Part shown: in pieces, positions 39,201 through 55,200 of the stretch
Position numbering within the stretch: position 1 is the first letter of the stretch
Layout of the letters: each line of letters starts with the position of its first letter
NCBI GenBank assembly: GCA_021613375.1
Contig: CM038708.1
Location: 32,082,059 to 32,146,058 of the forward strand
Source: Megaleporinus macrocephalus
Taxonomy: Eukaryota > Chordata > Actinopteri > Characiformes > Anostomidae
DNA length: 64,000 nucleotides
Reading direction: 5' to 3'
The notes under the pieces: generated by a model
Seen by the model: only the letters and a program-made list of their open reading frames with translations
Databases searched by the model: none
What the model was told of the DNA's origin: nothing
Program-made: the position numbers and the translations under genes

Positions 39201-41882
39201 AATGTTTTATGGTACCTTTTGGCCCCAACCTCTTTTAAACCGTGTGTGATGGGGAGCTAATAGTTAGTTGGATGCAAGCAGAAGTGTCCTACCACTATTT
39301 GACCATCATCATTACATATACTCATATTGGACAGTAACGGCAGTGGTTATATTTCACAGTAAATCATTTCACATGAAACCCTGTTTAGTCTTTTACTTCA
39401 GAAAACTGAATTTTCCTCACTTTATAAAAAGTGTGTAAGGGTTGTTAAAGTATCAGAATGTAGTGCACACTGCCCAGACCTTTCCTCCCATAATAGCAAC
39501 TAAACAGCCCATTTCCCTTGTTTCTGTGGTCATAAAAACTCATTTACATATATTCACCTATTCAGCATACCACTCATTTGCACTGAATTTATAAGGAATG
39601 TTTCAGTCAGTACTGTTTATTTAATTAGCTCTGTGGACAGCCAATCAGAAGAGAGTTCATTTACATATAGTATATCCATCTTAAAGGCACAGTAACAGTA
39701 AATGAATTCCGACTATTGCTTTATAAAATCATACATTGTAAACAAGAACACTGTAGAAAGTGGGGGTCTACAGATTTTTCTAAAATGTTTTCAGGTTAAT
39801 TGCTTAGATGTAAACAGGTTCATTCAGAGTGGTTTCATGTGAAATGGTTTATTGTGAAATATAACCACTGGCGTTACTGTCCAATATGAGTGATAAACTT
39901 GCACGTCTCCACTGTCTTTATATGTAATGATGATGGTCAAATAGTGGTAAGACACTTCTGCGTGCATCCACCTGACCATTAGCTCTCCATCACACAGTTT
40001 AAAACATGTTGGGGCCAAAAGGTACCATAAAACATTGTCTTTGTTTAGCTGTTTGAGGCATTTTCCTCTTAATACGTCTGACATTTCTGACTGTTCTCTT
40101 GAATGGGTCATTTCACACCAGCCCACTTTGTTCAAACCACTTATTTACACAGAAATCTCAACGAGAAATTGGTCTCATTTCCCTTGAACGACAAATGTGA
40201 CATTTCTAAAAAACACTTAAGCCCTTAAGTGTTTTAAAAGGTTTAATGCCAGGCACATAAAAACAGCCCTTAGTTTCTATTAATGTATCAAATATTTGCT
40301 GATCCTGAAGTACACTATTTCGCAAGCTCTGTTGTTGCAGTCCTAAGAACTAGCCTCATTTTTTTTTATTGGTTCCTGACAGGTACTGTGATGTGCGTTC
40401 TGAACTTCATGCATGAAACATAAAATGCTTTCTTACAGCAAGTGGTTACATCACATATCGTCGCTGTCCAAAGAAAAACATGTCTCTCTATTTTTGTTTA
40501 TTTTATTTTTTTACGTCATGTGAACGCAGCAGCTGCCGTTTACATTGTGTGAAAGGTTCATGATGAGCGGATCAATAGAAATGCTCCAGAATAGCTTGGA
40601 AAAAAACTCTGGTTCTATTGACTTACATTGAAAGTAAAGCCAGTTTTTGTTCTCTCTTGTAAAGTTGTCATTTTGGAGATACTCGTTTTTCATTGGACAG
40701 CGATTATATAACTTAACTGGATATACTGTGTATTTGTGCCGTTTCTAAATTACTTTACATTGTGTATTAAAGGATGTGTGAATATGTGGACCACCTTCAT
40801 GAGCATTTCAGAAGCCCCACCATAATCAGAAACGCCCACTACATGCCTCCTAAGGTGAGTCTTCAAAGTATTTTTAAATATACAGTAGGTAGTTAGAAGT
40901 CAACTTAAGGCTTTGGATCAGTCATTCATTAAGAGAGTCCTGTTTATTTGAGATTGTGATTCTGATCCAACTCTCAGTTCAGTTTACTTGTTTACTAGTA
41001 CAGCAGTTCTTCTGATGTAGACAGTTTAAATATTTCAAGTTCTTGAATAAAACATCTTACAGCTCATTCGGTATGGGCCTGTGATTTTTCAGCCACGAAA
41101 CATCAATAAGAATACTTTGTGTATTCCAGTTTTATAAGTGCAAGTAGTAAATGTCTCCCTGTGCATGCAAACACCATCCAGTCCATAAACGAGCCACTCA
41201 GCTCCTCATGATGTAGTACGTATACTTCCTATAAAGTCATATGGCCACATGACATGGTCTGTTTTCTACAAGTAACTAACATTTTAATGCAGTACTTATT
41301 AATTTATAAACATACTGGGGGGGGAATACAATATAAAATGTGGGCTGTGCAAAAAATCTGGTGTACACAAATACAAACATTTCCTTTATGCCAAGAATTT
41401 ATACTGCACACCAAAGAAAATGGCATATTTAAGACTGTTTCCTATGCACGTTCATTAAAAGTTTTTTTTTTTTTTATTTTGCATATTGTCGCTGTCCAAA
41501 GAGAAACGTATCATATTGTCAGCTATTTTTCTACATTATTTGAACGCTGCTTCTATTTACTTTTTGTACCATTTTATGATGAATGGACCAATAGAAATGC
41601 TCCAAAATAGCCTGGAAATAATTCTGGTAACATTTTTGGCCTCTCCTGTAAAATTTTAAAGGCATTTTTGAGATTTTTTTTCATCGACGAGATGACATGA
41701 ATGTGCTGCCTTATAACTGACTTTTGTGTTTAGTATGAATTTTATTAAAGCATGCGCTCATGTTGCTTGTGTACCATCAGGATCCTGGATTTTCATGTGA
41801 AATGTTGGAGGCGTCAGTGCAGAAGCACCTGTTTCCTGATGGAGAGGTATGGAAATCCATTCTGGAGAAGAAAGGATTCTAA
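31275..41882 (+). CDS. enosf1: Enolase superfamily member 1, L-fuconate dehydratase type (15 exons, 441 aa)
   Basis: Mg-dependent sugar-acid dehydratase of the mandelate racemase subgroup, mitochondrial in mammals. Exons: 31275-31358, 31599-31701, 32493-32608, 32842-32928, 33063-33089, 33228-33300, 33392-33430, 34110-34192, 36796-36918, 37015-37149, 38267-38308, 38386-38515, 38677-38776, 40773-40854, 41781-41882 (1326 nt). All phases agree. Start [19 protein letters not shown] matches the family N-terminus. Expected active-site residues are present: K218/K220 (FKVKVG), metal ligands D248 (MIDANQRWD), E274 (LWIEEP) and E303 (ATGEQ), then D326 and H353 (CPHAGG). Length is within two residues of the human protein. 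Exons 5, 7 and 11 are only 27, 39 and 42 nt. It converges on TYMS 721 bp away, as in human. Confidence 0.96.
32000..32350 (+). mobile_element. Decayed Tc1/mariner C-terminal fragment
   Basis: In ENOSF1 intron 2, broken + strand pieces CTCTGGAGTGATGAAGCTCT, CAGTACCTGACATTGCTAAT, GCTGAATGCAATGAAATC and CAATGTTTCAACATC fit the catalytic and C-terminal part of a common fish Tc1 element. It ends CACTTTTGGACACATAGTG. Confidence 0.6.
32462..32487. repeat. (CT)n before ENOSF1 exon 3 acceptor
   Basis: The run ends five bases before the acceptor AG at 32491-32492 and serves as its polypyrimidine tract. Confidence 0.9.
33183..33220. repeat. (TATG)n microsatellite before ENOSF1 exon 6
   Basis: About nine TATG units reach to within a few bases of the acceptor TCTACAG at 33221-33227. 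Confidence 0.9.
34240..34575 (-). mobile_element. Truncated non-autonomous DNA element
   Basis: The sequence resembles a palindromic fish MITE. It opens ACAGATCAGCCATAACATTG, then ATCAGCTCCACTTACCACAT, GTAGTTCTACACTTACAGAC and AGTGGATCAGACACAGCAGT. Only one end is present; the next element (34580) abuts it. Confidence 0.6.
34580..36365. mobile_element. Inverted-repeat DNA element whose subterminal repeat expanded into a minisatellite
   Basis: The ends are inverted: GTCTCAAAACCTAGTGA at 34581 and its complement in CACTAGGTTTTGAGAC at 36343-36358, each followed inward by a CTGTCTA-type motif. The interior right part (35860-36320) is ordinary element body. The left part is filled by the 15-bp array at 34592-35842. 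No transposase is seen, so it is non-autonomous. Lies in ENOSF1 intron 8 (34193-36795). Confidence 0.65.
34592..35842. repeat. 15-bp minisatellite, about 80 copies
   Basis: Unit GGCACTGTCTAAGTA with variants AAGTA/AGGTA, CACTG/CGCTG and GGTAATG. Two places (about 34713 and 34831) carry an inverted AGACAGTG insertion. Long minus-strand frames of CLPRQ/YLDSA repeats across it are artefacts of a unit length divisible by three. Confidence 0.95.
37590..37910 (+). repeat. Dispersed repeat, pair of 59395-59700 (inverted)
   Basis: In ENOSF1 intron 10. Landmarks: TTTAAAAAGCTATCTTTGCA, AACCATTTCCAAGCTTTTCT, ATCTAATACCTGCTTTGACT, CTTCATTAAGCTGAATCATG and CACAAGATATTATCTACTTC. The same landmarks appear in order on the minus strand at 59700-59395. 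Family unknown to me; no coding capacity. Confidence 0.75.
39170..40070. repeat. Foldback: two ~220-bp inverted arms, ~430-bp loop
   Basis: Arm 39170-39395 and arm 39828-40070 are reverse complements at high identity, for example GACAATGTTTTATGGTACCT at 39199 and its complement at 40020-40039. The right arm has an extra segment of about 28 bp. It lies in ENOSF1 intron 13 (38777-40772), so the pre-mRNA would form a long hairpin. Confidence 0.85.
40453..40711 (+). mobile_element. MITE copy, near full length
   Basis: CATATCGTCGCTGTCCAAAG at the left and CATTGGACAGCGATTATATA at the right form inverted ends. The body is as in the 17651 copy. ENOSF1 intron 13. Confidence 0.85.
41483..41697 (+). 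mobile_element. MITE copy, degraded
   Basis: CATATTGTCGCTGTCCAAAG at the left, internal GAATGGACCAATAGAAATGC, and a damaged right end (TTTTTCATCGACGAGATGAC). ENOSF1 intron 14. Confidence 0.75.
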
Positions 41883-42120
41883 TACCGTCTTTGATTGCCT
41901 ACTACTGAACAACTGTTAAAATTAATCAGCCCTGGAAACTATGGAATGTTTAGTTCAATCAGTAAAGTGTTTGTCTCCTCACTGTGAATTACTGAGATTT
42001 TAAATGCAGCAATAAGGGAATTCTGGGTTCTTACTTGAAAGAAAATGACACTTTCTATCAGCAATGCTTGTTTTTAGGTAATCGTTTGTGATAAAAATCA
42101 ACTTTTTTTGCACTTTTCCA

Positions 42121-42126
42121 AATAAA
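42121..42126 (+). terminator. Probable ENOSF1 poly(A) signal AATAAA
   Basis: First AATAAA downstream of the ENOSF1 stop, giving a 3' UTR of about 260 nt. A second + strand AATAAA at 42475-42480 would make the transcript overlap TYMS. Confidence 0.5.
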
Positions 42127-42159
42127 TTTCACATTTAACCTATACGTTGTTTGACATGA

Positions 42160-42345
42160 TTGAAGTGCCTTTGACCAAGTGCTCCCCGGGCACTGTGAAT
42201 AGAGCTGCCCATCACACTGGGCAAGAGTCCTCACTGCCCCCTTGTATTTGTGGGTATTCACTAGTGTGTGGGGGGTGTCTGCAGGGATGGGTTAAATGCA
42301 GGGGTTAAAATCCTCTGTGTGCAAACAAGTGGCAAAATCCAAATC
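42160..42345 (-). repeat. Dispersed fish repeat fragment between ENOSF1 and TYMS
   Basis: CAAGTGCTCCCCGGGCACTG, AGAGCTGCCCATCACACTGG, TCACTAGTGTGTGGGGGG and GGATGGGTTAAATGCAGG recur in many fish genomes as an interspersed repeat. Family name and strand not certain. Confidence 0.5.
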
Positions 42346-42445
42346 AAAAATTGTAAATTCTAAAAATAACAAAAATAATAATAAAAAAATCTGTAATTTA
42401 TAATCAGTACAATTACAGACACAGCAAAAACCCTTCTGAAAAGTG

Positions 42446-42451
42446 TTTATT
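42446..42451 (-). terminator. Probable TYMS poly(A) signal AATAAA (complement)
   Basis: TTTATT on the + strand lies about 155 bases beyond the TYMS stop. It is about 320 bp from the ENOSF1 signal, with the two transcripts converging. Confidence 0.5.
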
Positions 42452-42603
42452 TAACACAAGTGTCGTGTGTATAGAATAAAATGTTTTTTAAAACTTTAAA
42501 ATACATAAATATTTACATGTTTTGCCCCCCAAAAAAACTCTAAACAAACAAACAAGAGGACACCTGGCAGTATTACAGAAGTCTGTCTCCAGGACATTCC
42601 AGT

Positions 42604-47232
<4,629 letters not shown>

Positions 47233-47620
47233 TGTTTATTGTTTGTTTGTTTTTTAAAACTAAATTCTCTGTTAAAATTGTGCTGGTATATGACCTGAGC
47301 TGCGTGTGTGCACTACACTGCCCGCCTAACTGGCTCCTTTGTGTTTTCCTGGTTAGAATTTTTGGCGGTAACGTGTCGTCACGGGGTCACAGACGTCCAT
47401 CATCCAATCAGAAGTTCCTCCTCCTCCTCCTCCTCCTCCTCCTCAAGTGACGCCACACAGACGGACACGTGCTCACAGATGTATGAAAGTTGTGGTAAGG
47501 ACCCCTCTGTTACAGGAGACCCCCCTGCAGGGTATCTGTTGTGCAAGTTTTAGTATGGTGTGTCACAAATGTGGTAAGGACCCCTCTGTTACAGGAGCCC
47601 CCCCTGCGACTTTACAGGTG
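47233..47620 (-). promoter_or_regulatory. TYMS promoter region
   Basis: Upstream of the TYMS ATG: E2F-like TTTGGCGG (47361-47368 on +), CCAAT (47404-47408 on +, i.e. reversed), a (CTC)n polypurine/polypyrimidine run (47416-47444), TGACGCCA-like CRE half-site (about 47448) and a CACGTG E-box (47466-47471). Beyond these a 38-bp block is present twice, at 47491-47528 and 47570-47607. TATA box not seen. Site roles are inferred from motif and from known E2F control of TYMS. Confidence 0.5.
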
Positions 47621-47639
47621 AGTACAAACACCTTCTTAA

Positions 47640-47812
47640 CTTTAATGTGAGTCAATGGAACCATAATTTTTTCCCAGGAGCATTTTTATTGTTTTTTTTT
47701 TTTTGGAGCATTTTTATTGATCAGTTTATCATGAATTGTTTTTACACACAATGTAAATGACAGCTGTCGTCTTCATATAAGGAGATGTTTTTCTTTGGAC
47801 AGTGACTATAAC
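47640..47812 (-). mobile_element. MITE copy, minus orientation, degraded
   Basis: AGTCAATGGAACCATAATTT, TTTACACACAATGTAAATGA and TTTTTCTTTGGACAGTGA identify the 17651 family. Sits just upstream of the TYMS promoter. Confidence 0.7.
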
Positions 47813-48621
47813 CATCTCCGACATGTCCAAAGTGGAATGTGCTACTACCAGGACGATACATTGCTCCCCATTTTCATAGAGCTGTTCCCTGTGACCCCAC
47901 AAAGTCCACCAGGAGACCTTGACCTTGAAGCACACGGGGACACGTTGCTGTGTCCCACAACCCCTCCAACCCACCCCCCTTTTAGCCTTTCAGTAGCGGG
48001 GGTTAAAAAGTGCTTACCCTTCTACAGATGCCAGAGAGGGCTCCACACAGCATTTAATATATCATTAGAGGCCTACGCAAACGTGGACATCAAAACAATT
48101 TAAACTGAAAAATAATAGTAAATAATAAATGTTATTCATAAACGTTGTGTTAAAGTTGAATAAGAACTTCTATATAGTCCACTTAAAATCAAAAAGAAGG
48201 TACATTAACAAAATGAAGGGACTTTAATAGTTTAATAATAATAATAGTAATCATTTTCAGCTTACTTACCTTTGGTAGCTTACGTCCCTATTCATAATAA
48301 GAATGATCCTCCACATCATATAGTATACACTCCCCAGTCTAAGCTTTCAGTATGCTGGACATTTTTTTTTGATCAGCAATGTTTCTGTATGCACATGCTT
48401 CAAGAAAGGTTTTCTACATAAACAGATTTACAAATTTCCAGATTGTAGTAAATTATGATTTCACTCGTATAACAGACTTCTGCATTACAAAATTCAGACA
48501 TTTAGAATTTTGTGAAAGTGTTTTTGTTAAAAGTAGAATCTCGTATGTGACAGTGAGTGACAGTAAATGACTAAAGTCTGACGTATGTAGAATCACTAGT
48601 ACTGTATTATGTATAAAGGAA

Positions 48622-48626
<5 letters not shown>
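47813..48626. other. Spacer between TYMS promoter and CLUL1 3' end
   Basis: No gene was seen. A frame at 47795-48103 is open on the + strand but has no family resemblance or splice context. Confidence 0.5.

Positions 48627-48715
<89 letters not shown>
48627..48715. repeat. (TA)n(GA)n compound microsatellite
   Basis: About 19 TA units followed by about 25 GA units. Confidence 0.95.
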
Positions 48716-48720
<5 letters not shown>

Positions 48721-49066
48721 ATTCCCTGCCCAGCATAAGAACAACTTAATGACAGCTGATGAGCTGAATATGGCGTGTTAAGGAAAACACAACATGTTGT
48801 GCAGTTCAGGGGATCAGAACCACCAGCAGCCCAAAGAAAGAGAGTAAGCAAGCTTTCTGCAGGGTATAGTGCAGTGTGAAAACATGTACATTTAATGAGC
48901 ATCCATACATAATCTGTTTGACATTTTATATTTAATACATTTTCAAATGTTGACATTTCAAGTAATGAATACGAGCTGTAAGCTTTAGATTAGTTTAGAT
49001 TATAGCAAATATTTTGGTGCGCTAATATAAAGAAGTCACATAACAAACAAGCCAATCTGCACAGGC

Positions 49067-49072
49067 TTTAAT
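49067..49072 (-). terminator. Possible CLUL1 poly(A) signal ATTAAA (complement)
   Basis: TTTAAT on the + strand about 140 bases beyond the proposed stop at 49210. A common variant signal; no AATAAA lies nearer. Confidence 0.4.
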
Positions 49073-49209
49073 AAACTGTGTTTTTAGTCAATACATCTGG
49101 TTTTATCTGATTACTAACAGCAGCTGATTAATACAGTTCTGTTACTGATGGTGATTCAGCGTGAAGTTTCTTCTGGCCACAGCAGCACATCTTATCTCTG
49201 CGTCATGCA

Positions 49210-52200
49210 TCAGTCATCCTGCAAACATGTAGAAACAGATCATAAAAAAAACAGGCTATAGAAAAGTGTGTTTGTACTCAGTCAAACTAACAGGACTTTG
49301 AGGCAGTGCACAGGGAAATAGAACAGGGGCCCTTTAGTTATGCTCTTAATGTATATCACTGCTGGCAGAACATTTTTTAGTATTTAACAGAATTTGAAAT
49401 CACTGTTGTCCTTTATGTGTGAGCAAATTCCAAAATACCAAAAGAAATGGCCCAAAATTACTGAGAAAGAAAAGTCTGGTGACATTGATGTACATTAAAA
49501 AATATATATTTTTCTTTCTCCTGTATAGGCATCATTTTAAAGGTTTTGTTTTGAGAGCAGCAACATGCAAAATGGAAGTACATGTATTGGTTTGCAGCAA
49601 TATTACAACATATTTTGTCCAATAACAAAGAAAATCCTGTTTAAAGTGCTTTGTTGATTCAACTTAAAAAAAATACTTCATGTGGTAACAAGCAATTGAA
49701 CTAGTTTACTACAGTCTTTGATTGAAAGAATAGTTGATCCAAAGTACTTTTTAAGTTTGAATAAAAAGTAGTTATTTTGCTTTTTTTTATCTTAAACCAA
49801 CGAATGCTCAGGTGTAATTATACTGTTTTTCAATTCTGATGCTATTCTGCAAGGCAGGTTTTTCCAAGCTTACAACAACCTCAACAGCCCTTTTACTAGC
49901 CATAGTCTAGTCAACACTGCCCACATTATTCCATTCAAACCAACTCATTGAACTGTCAAATAGCTGTCAATAAAAATCCAAATAGACTACAAATACCGTA
50001 TGCAAAACTTGACAACCCACAGCAACATGCAGCTTCAGTAGGAAACAGTGGTTAACAGTTGATACTAACTAAATGTAATTCCACTTTATTCAGTGAGACT
50101 CCTCAGAACCTCACAGTGACTGATATCTTAAAGGTTGGGTAAGAATATCTACAATGAGCATAAACTTAATTAATTATTTCCCACTGAGTGCCACTAACAT
50201 CAACACTAACTCTACCTGAGCACAGACAGCCCACAAACGAAATGGAAACCACCATAGAGTGGCTTCCAGAACAGCATCAGTGCAGCTTAGCATTGATTCT
50301 ACGAGTTTCCGGAACAGTGCTGGAAGGTGGGAACATCATTCCTCCAGCAATGTCTAACACGTTGACAGAAATGTACACAGTTTAATGTGTGTAATAGGAT
50401 TACTGATTTATAACAATAATGAAGTGCATTTCAAGGCGGCGTCATCAAGTTTCTTTCAGCTTATGTTAGATGTGTCAACGAGTGATTGAGAACTTACAAG
50501 TAAAGACCTGATCTATTGATTGTTTCCAGTTTGTTGTTATTAGAGGTGAAATAACGTCAGATTCTATATAAATTACACTAGTTTGTTGTCAGTTACAAGG
50601 TATTTGAGACCTATTTGAAGGCCTGCGGCAATACAAAATGCAGACAGTATCACTGGTACAGGTAATGATAATTGAAAGCAAAGGCTCGTACTAGCCCAAT
50701 AAATACAAACAACTCAATAACAGACATGATCCATCTCTATGGGTGAAAGCTTTACAGGTATTACATTCTCGCCAGCCAACTAAAGTATCTAAGAGTTTGT
50801 TAGCAGCATGTAACTTACATGTGAAGTAGGATTAGCAAGACCACCCTGACACCTGCAAAGATAAAGTTTATGTGAGAAACATGGAAGTTCTTTACCTAAA
50901 AACCTGTAAAAGACTGAAATTCAATCTCAAACATTAAGCACAGATATATGTCTGTACTTCATGGTACAGCACTTTACTTAAATAACCTTCATGTCTTAAA
51001 GCAGATCCTTTTTTTTGTTGTACAAAACTAGAAAATACAGTCTTGGTCAAGACTGCCATGATAGACTTCCTCACACCAAGCATATAAACACATACACACA
51101 CATTTACTTACGGGTGAAGAGCACTGGCCAGAGTGTTCTGGTATGCGAGCAGGGCCTCCTTGGCGAGGTACTGAATAAAAGTCGGGTCAGAAATCTCCAG
51201 CTCAGCAGGGATAGAGAGAGAGAGGACAGAACTGTCCAGAACCAACACCTCCACAACTGTATCTGTCCTGGAGCCTCCAACTAGACCTGAGCTACCTGGG
51301 ATGAGCTGAGATAGAGAAGAGAAACAAAACAAAACCAAAGTGTTACGTATTTTATTATCGAACAGAAATGTGTACATCTAATAAAACCTCAGCCTGAATA
51401 TTAAAAAATATATTTTGTAGATCTCTGACATTGTGCATCATTCTATAGACAGACATCACCACCTGATCAGCATGGGTTGCTGTGGTAATGACGTAGGCAT
51501 TTAAAATCCTGTAAAAATCTGATCGATAGCACTTTTCAGACCACCTCAAATGTAGAGATTTTTGCTAATCAGATTTCATGGGTCTCACAATGCTATATTC
51601 TTTACTGAAACCTTTTTCGTGGGCAACTTGTAAACTGGCTGTATTTTAGTTATTTCGCAGCCACACACAAACACTGCAGGCTCAAATCATCAACAAAAGA
51701 TAATACAAATAATAAACACATGATGTTTTATACTAAATAAACAAACATCACTAAAAAAATCTATCTGGGACAATCTGGGAATCTGAGAATATACCAGTAA
51801 TCGAATTTGGGCTCTCAGTCTGGTCAAAGTAAGTATACTATTAACTTCAAACTAGTACATAACACCCCCAGCTACTCCAAATCTGCTCCACTAGAGTTAA
51901 AGCAACATAACAACCACACTTGACGAAGCTTGCTGGTTTGTATAGGGTATTTTGGTGAAGTTGCCAGTGTTACAGTGTTAACTCAGCATGCAGCTGTGTT
52001 AGCTCTCATATAACACAATCCTTAACCAGGATTCCTTAACCATCTCATAATTTAGTGAATCCAGTGACGCTCAGAGGGAAAAAGTATGTAGGACTTTGGC
52101 TTTGGAAACTTTTTCTTTGCAACAGGGCGTGAAGTGAATCAAGTGTGTTTAATGTATTGTGTAGTCAGTGTATCTGCTGTTCTTGTGTTTAAGAGAACAG

Positions 52201-55200
52201 TGCATCAATAAAACAGAGGATGGTGTTCACGATGATGACCACACCAGTGCATATGCAGCTTACCTTGACCAGGCTGAAGACGTGTGGTGGAGCGGTGCCG
52301 TTGCTGATGTGGGTAACCCACGCATGTTTGCGTGTAATGTTTTGGGCCCAGCGAAGCGTGTGTTCCGTGTGTGTTCGCAGCACCTGCAGCACCTCCTCAT
52401 ACTGACTTCGGGATGCGTTCAAGAGGAGAGAGATTTCACTCAGCTCTGAGTAATGCTCAGGTACTTCAGGACACTCTAAAATCAATGCACAAACACACAC
52501 ATATCTGTATGTAAAAAGAGACACATATAAAAGCACTGACTCTTCATTCTGGACCCATTCTTAGCGTCTGTACTGAACAGTGTGATTAGTGCAAACTGAG
52601 TCCTTAATAAGTCCAAAGCAGAAGCAACTGATCATGCTGGATTTTGTCCTGTACTGCTGAACACAGTGCTTTTGATTAGGTTAACTACAGTCAGGGGCGT
52701 AGCTAGTCCTAGTTTAGTGTGTCAGTGCTTTATTTGACTGGTGTCGTGCGTCTAGTAAGTTTCGCAAAGAAGTATTTTTGTACTTTATCACTCTTTATTC
52801 TTTTATTGTTAGCTAGGAGTGACTATCTGAGGGTTTATTTTATTTTAGCAGGCTAATGCTGCAGGTGGTCTGTTTACTGTTTATAAAGGAGAGAGAAGCT
52901 GTAGCTGCTGTGCTGTTGGTTAGTCTGTGTGTTGTTAAAGCTAAGGTGCTAGAGTAGTGCTGTCTGTATGTGTATTAGATAATTAATGTTATAGAATGAT
53001 AAGATATGAAGAGATGATGCTATAACGTAACTGTGTGTGTGTGTGTGCGTGTGTGTGTGGTCAGCCAGTCAGCTGTGGATATTTGATTTTTTTTTTCAGT
53101 AGGTGAGAGAGTAAGGCCGACATGATCTTGATCATATGCTCAGAATATATTGTTAATGGTAATAATATTGATAACTGATTATTAGAATTGGTGTGTCTGA
53201 TCTAAATTATTCTAATTATTCTGTCATGACACACACACATTTTGGATTGATAGTCCGGAATGACTTTAAAATGTAGTTTCTTTTATGAGCTGTTCTTATT
53301 TGGGTGCTCAGCACCCCTAACCTCTAAGCTAACAATCGCCCCTGACTACAGTGCCTGTTTTGTCACCCTGTCTATTATAGCCTATTAACCACAATCATCT
53401 CCATGTTGAACACTCTGATGTTGTGTTATTAATTTTATACCCCATTGAAAAAGAGAGGGTAGTGTGTGCCTTAACTGTTGACCAGCAATGCACAATGTTC
53501 TGGGGGGATGAAATGCATTGAGGGGATGTGTGTATGTACCTGTGAGCAGGGCCTGATGGCAGTTGTCACAGTCGCTCTGCGTTTCTCTGCATTCTGACCT
53601 TCGACTGCGCAGGTGTCTGCATAGCTGACCACCCGGAGACGACATCCAGCCTGAGGCTGAAAAGAGAAAGCCAGAGTCTTGTGGTTTGAATTAAAGTCAA
53701 GAATTGTCCAATTTCCAAGAAAAATGGGAGGAAAAATTCAGATCAGTGACGTCATAAATGCAGAAAGGACTCAACTCTATTCACAGCCATCCAGCAGCTC
53801 AACTCCATCAAACTTACAACAGAAAACACAGTCATACCAACCAGGAACACTGAACTAGCCACAACTTTACAGGAGACACCAAAAACATACTTTACTTTCA
53901 ATAAAAGTCAATGAAATTATTTTGAAGCACTTCTATTGGTCCATTCAGCATTAAATTTTCACATACTGTAAACGACAACTGGCGTGTTCAAATGATGTAG
54001 AAAACATGTTTTTCATTGGACAGCAACAATATGTTGTGATGTCTAGCAGTATAAGCAGAATATTTGCATCGACAGAGATTCTGCAACAATCATGAACCCA
54101 AACAAATACGCAACATAGAATAGAAGTGATAGTATGAGATTTAAAGAACAGATGTGTCTATGAAGGCTGCTCTTGATAACAAAACTAATTTACCTCAATA
54201 TATTTCAGAAAACCTTACTTAGCCCTGGACGTCTAAGCGGTAGTTACAGTTTTCTGGACTGTAATTTTGAGATCATGATTTCAAATTTGTCTTGTGATCT
54301 CAAGACAAATTCAGAGCTAAAGCAGTAGCTCAGTTCAGACAGCATATTTTAGGTTCTGTTTCTGTCGAGCACCCACAGAAATACTTCCAGTATTTTTTTT
54401 GATGCTTTATCGAAAATGCAAAGTTTCTAGTATAGATTTGATTTGGATTTAAACTTTAAATCCTTCTAAAATATTCTGTCTTCACTTGTTTTGATATTAA
54501 GAACTGTTATAAAACAGACCTGCATGAGTCAGCAAAAAGAAAAAACGCAATAAGCCACAAGAGGTTGTGCGTTGCTGTGATTTTATTATGATGGATGCTG
54601 TTTATTTACAGCTCCATGATTTGGTTCTAGAGTAAAATTATCCGTTTTCCTTTTTTGCTAAGATATTGAATTGTTTGCTAAGATATTGAATCGACTTGTT
54701 TACAGCGGGACACCAAAATGATCAGGAAAATAAAATGAACCTCAGTGTAAATAAGTTCGGTCCTCATACTGTTTAGTTAGCTATGTTAGTTTACTTGCTA
54801 GTATCAAACCTACACTAACCTATACTAGCTGCTTACTTTCAATGTTTACAACAAACACAAAGTACATTGAAGTTGTTACTTGCTATGAAACTGAGTTTAA
54901 GACGATCTTCCTCAATCATCAAAAAGTGAATAAAAACACACAGCATGTATTTAAAGGAGGAGACAACAGCGTTCAAGGGTCATTATATGTGTCAAACTCT
55001 CCTTTTACAACTACACCAATATGAATATGCTCTTTTAGCCTATGGCACTTTTAATAAAATAAAAAAAAAACATTAATTCCCCCCAAAAACATGAAAGCTT
55101 ACTTAAGTTGCAATGCTAATTGACTGGTAGTGAATTAGGGGCCATGGCGCAGTGCTGATTTAAATGCACTCCCACCAACGGAAAGAGTGCAAGGAAGTTT

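Noticed and set aside
47795..48103. 102-codon frame upstream of TYMS
   Set aside because: No family resemblance; starts at the edge of a MITE copy.
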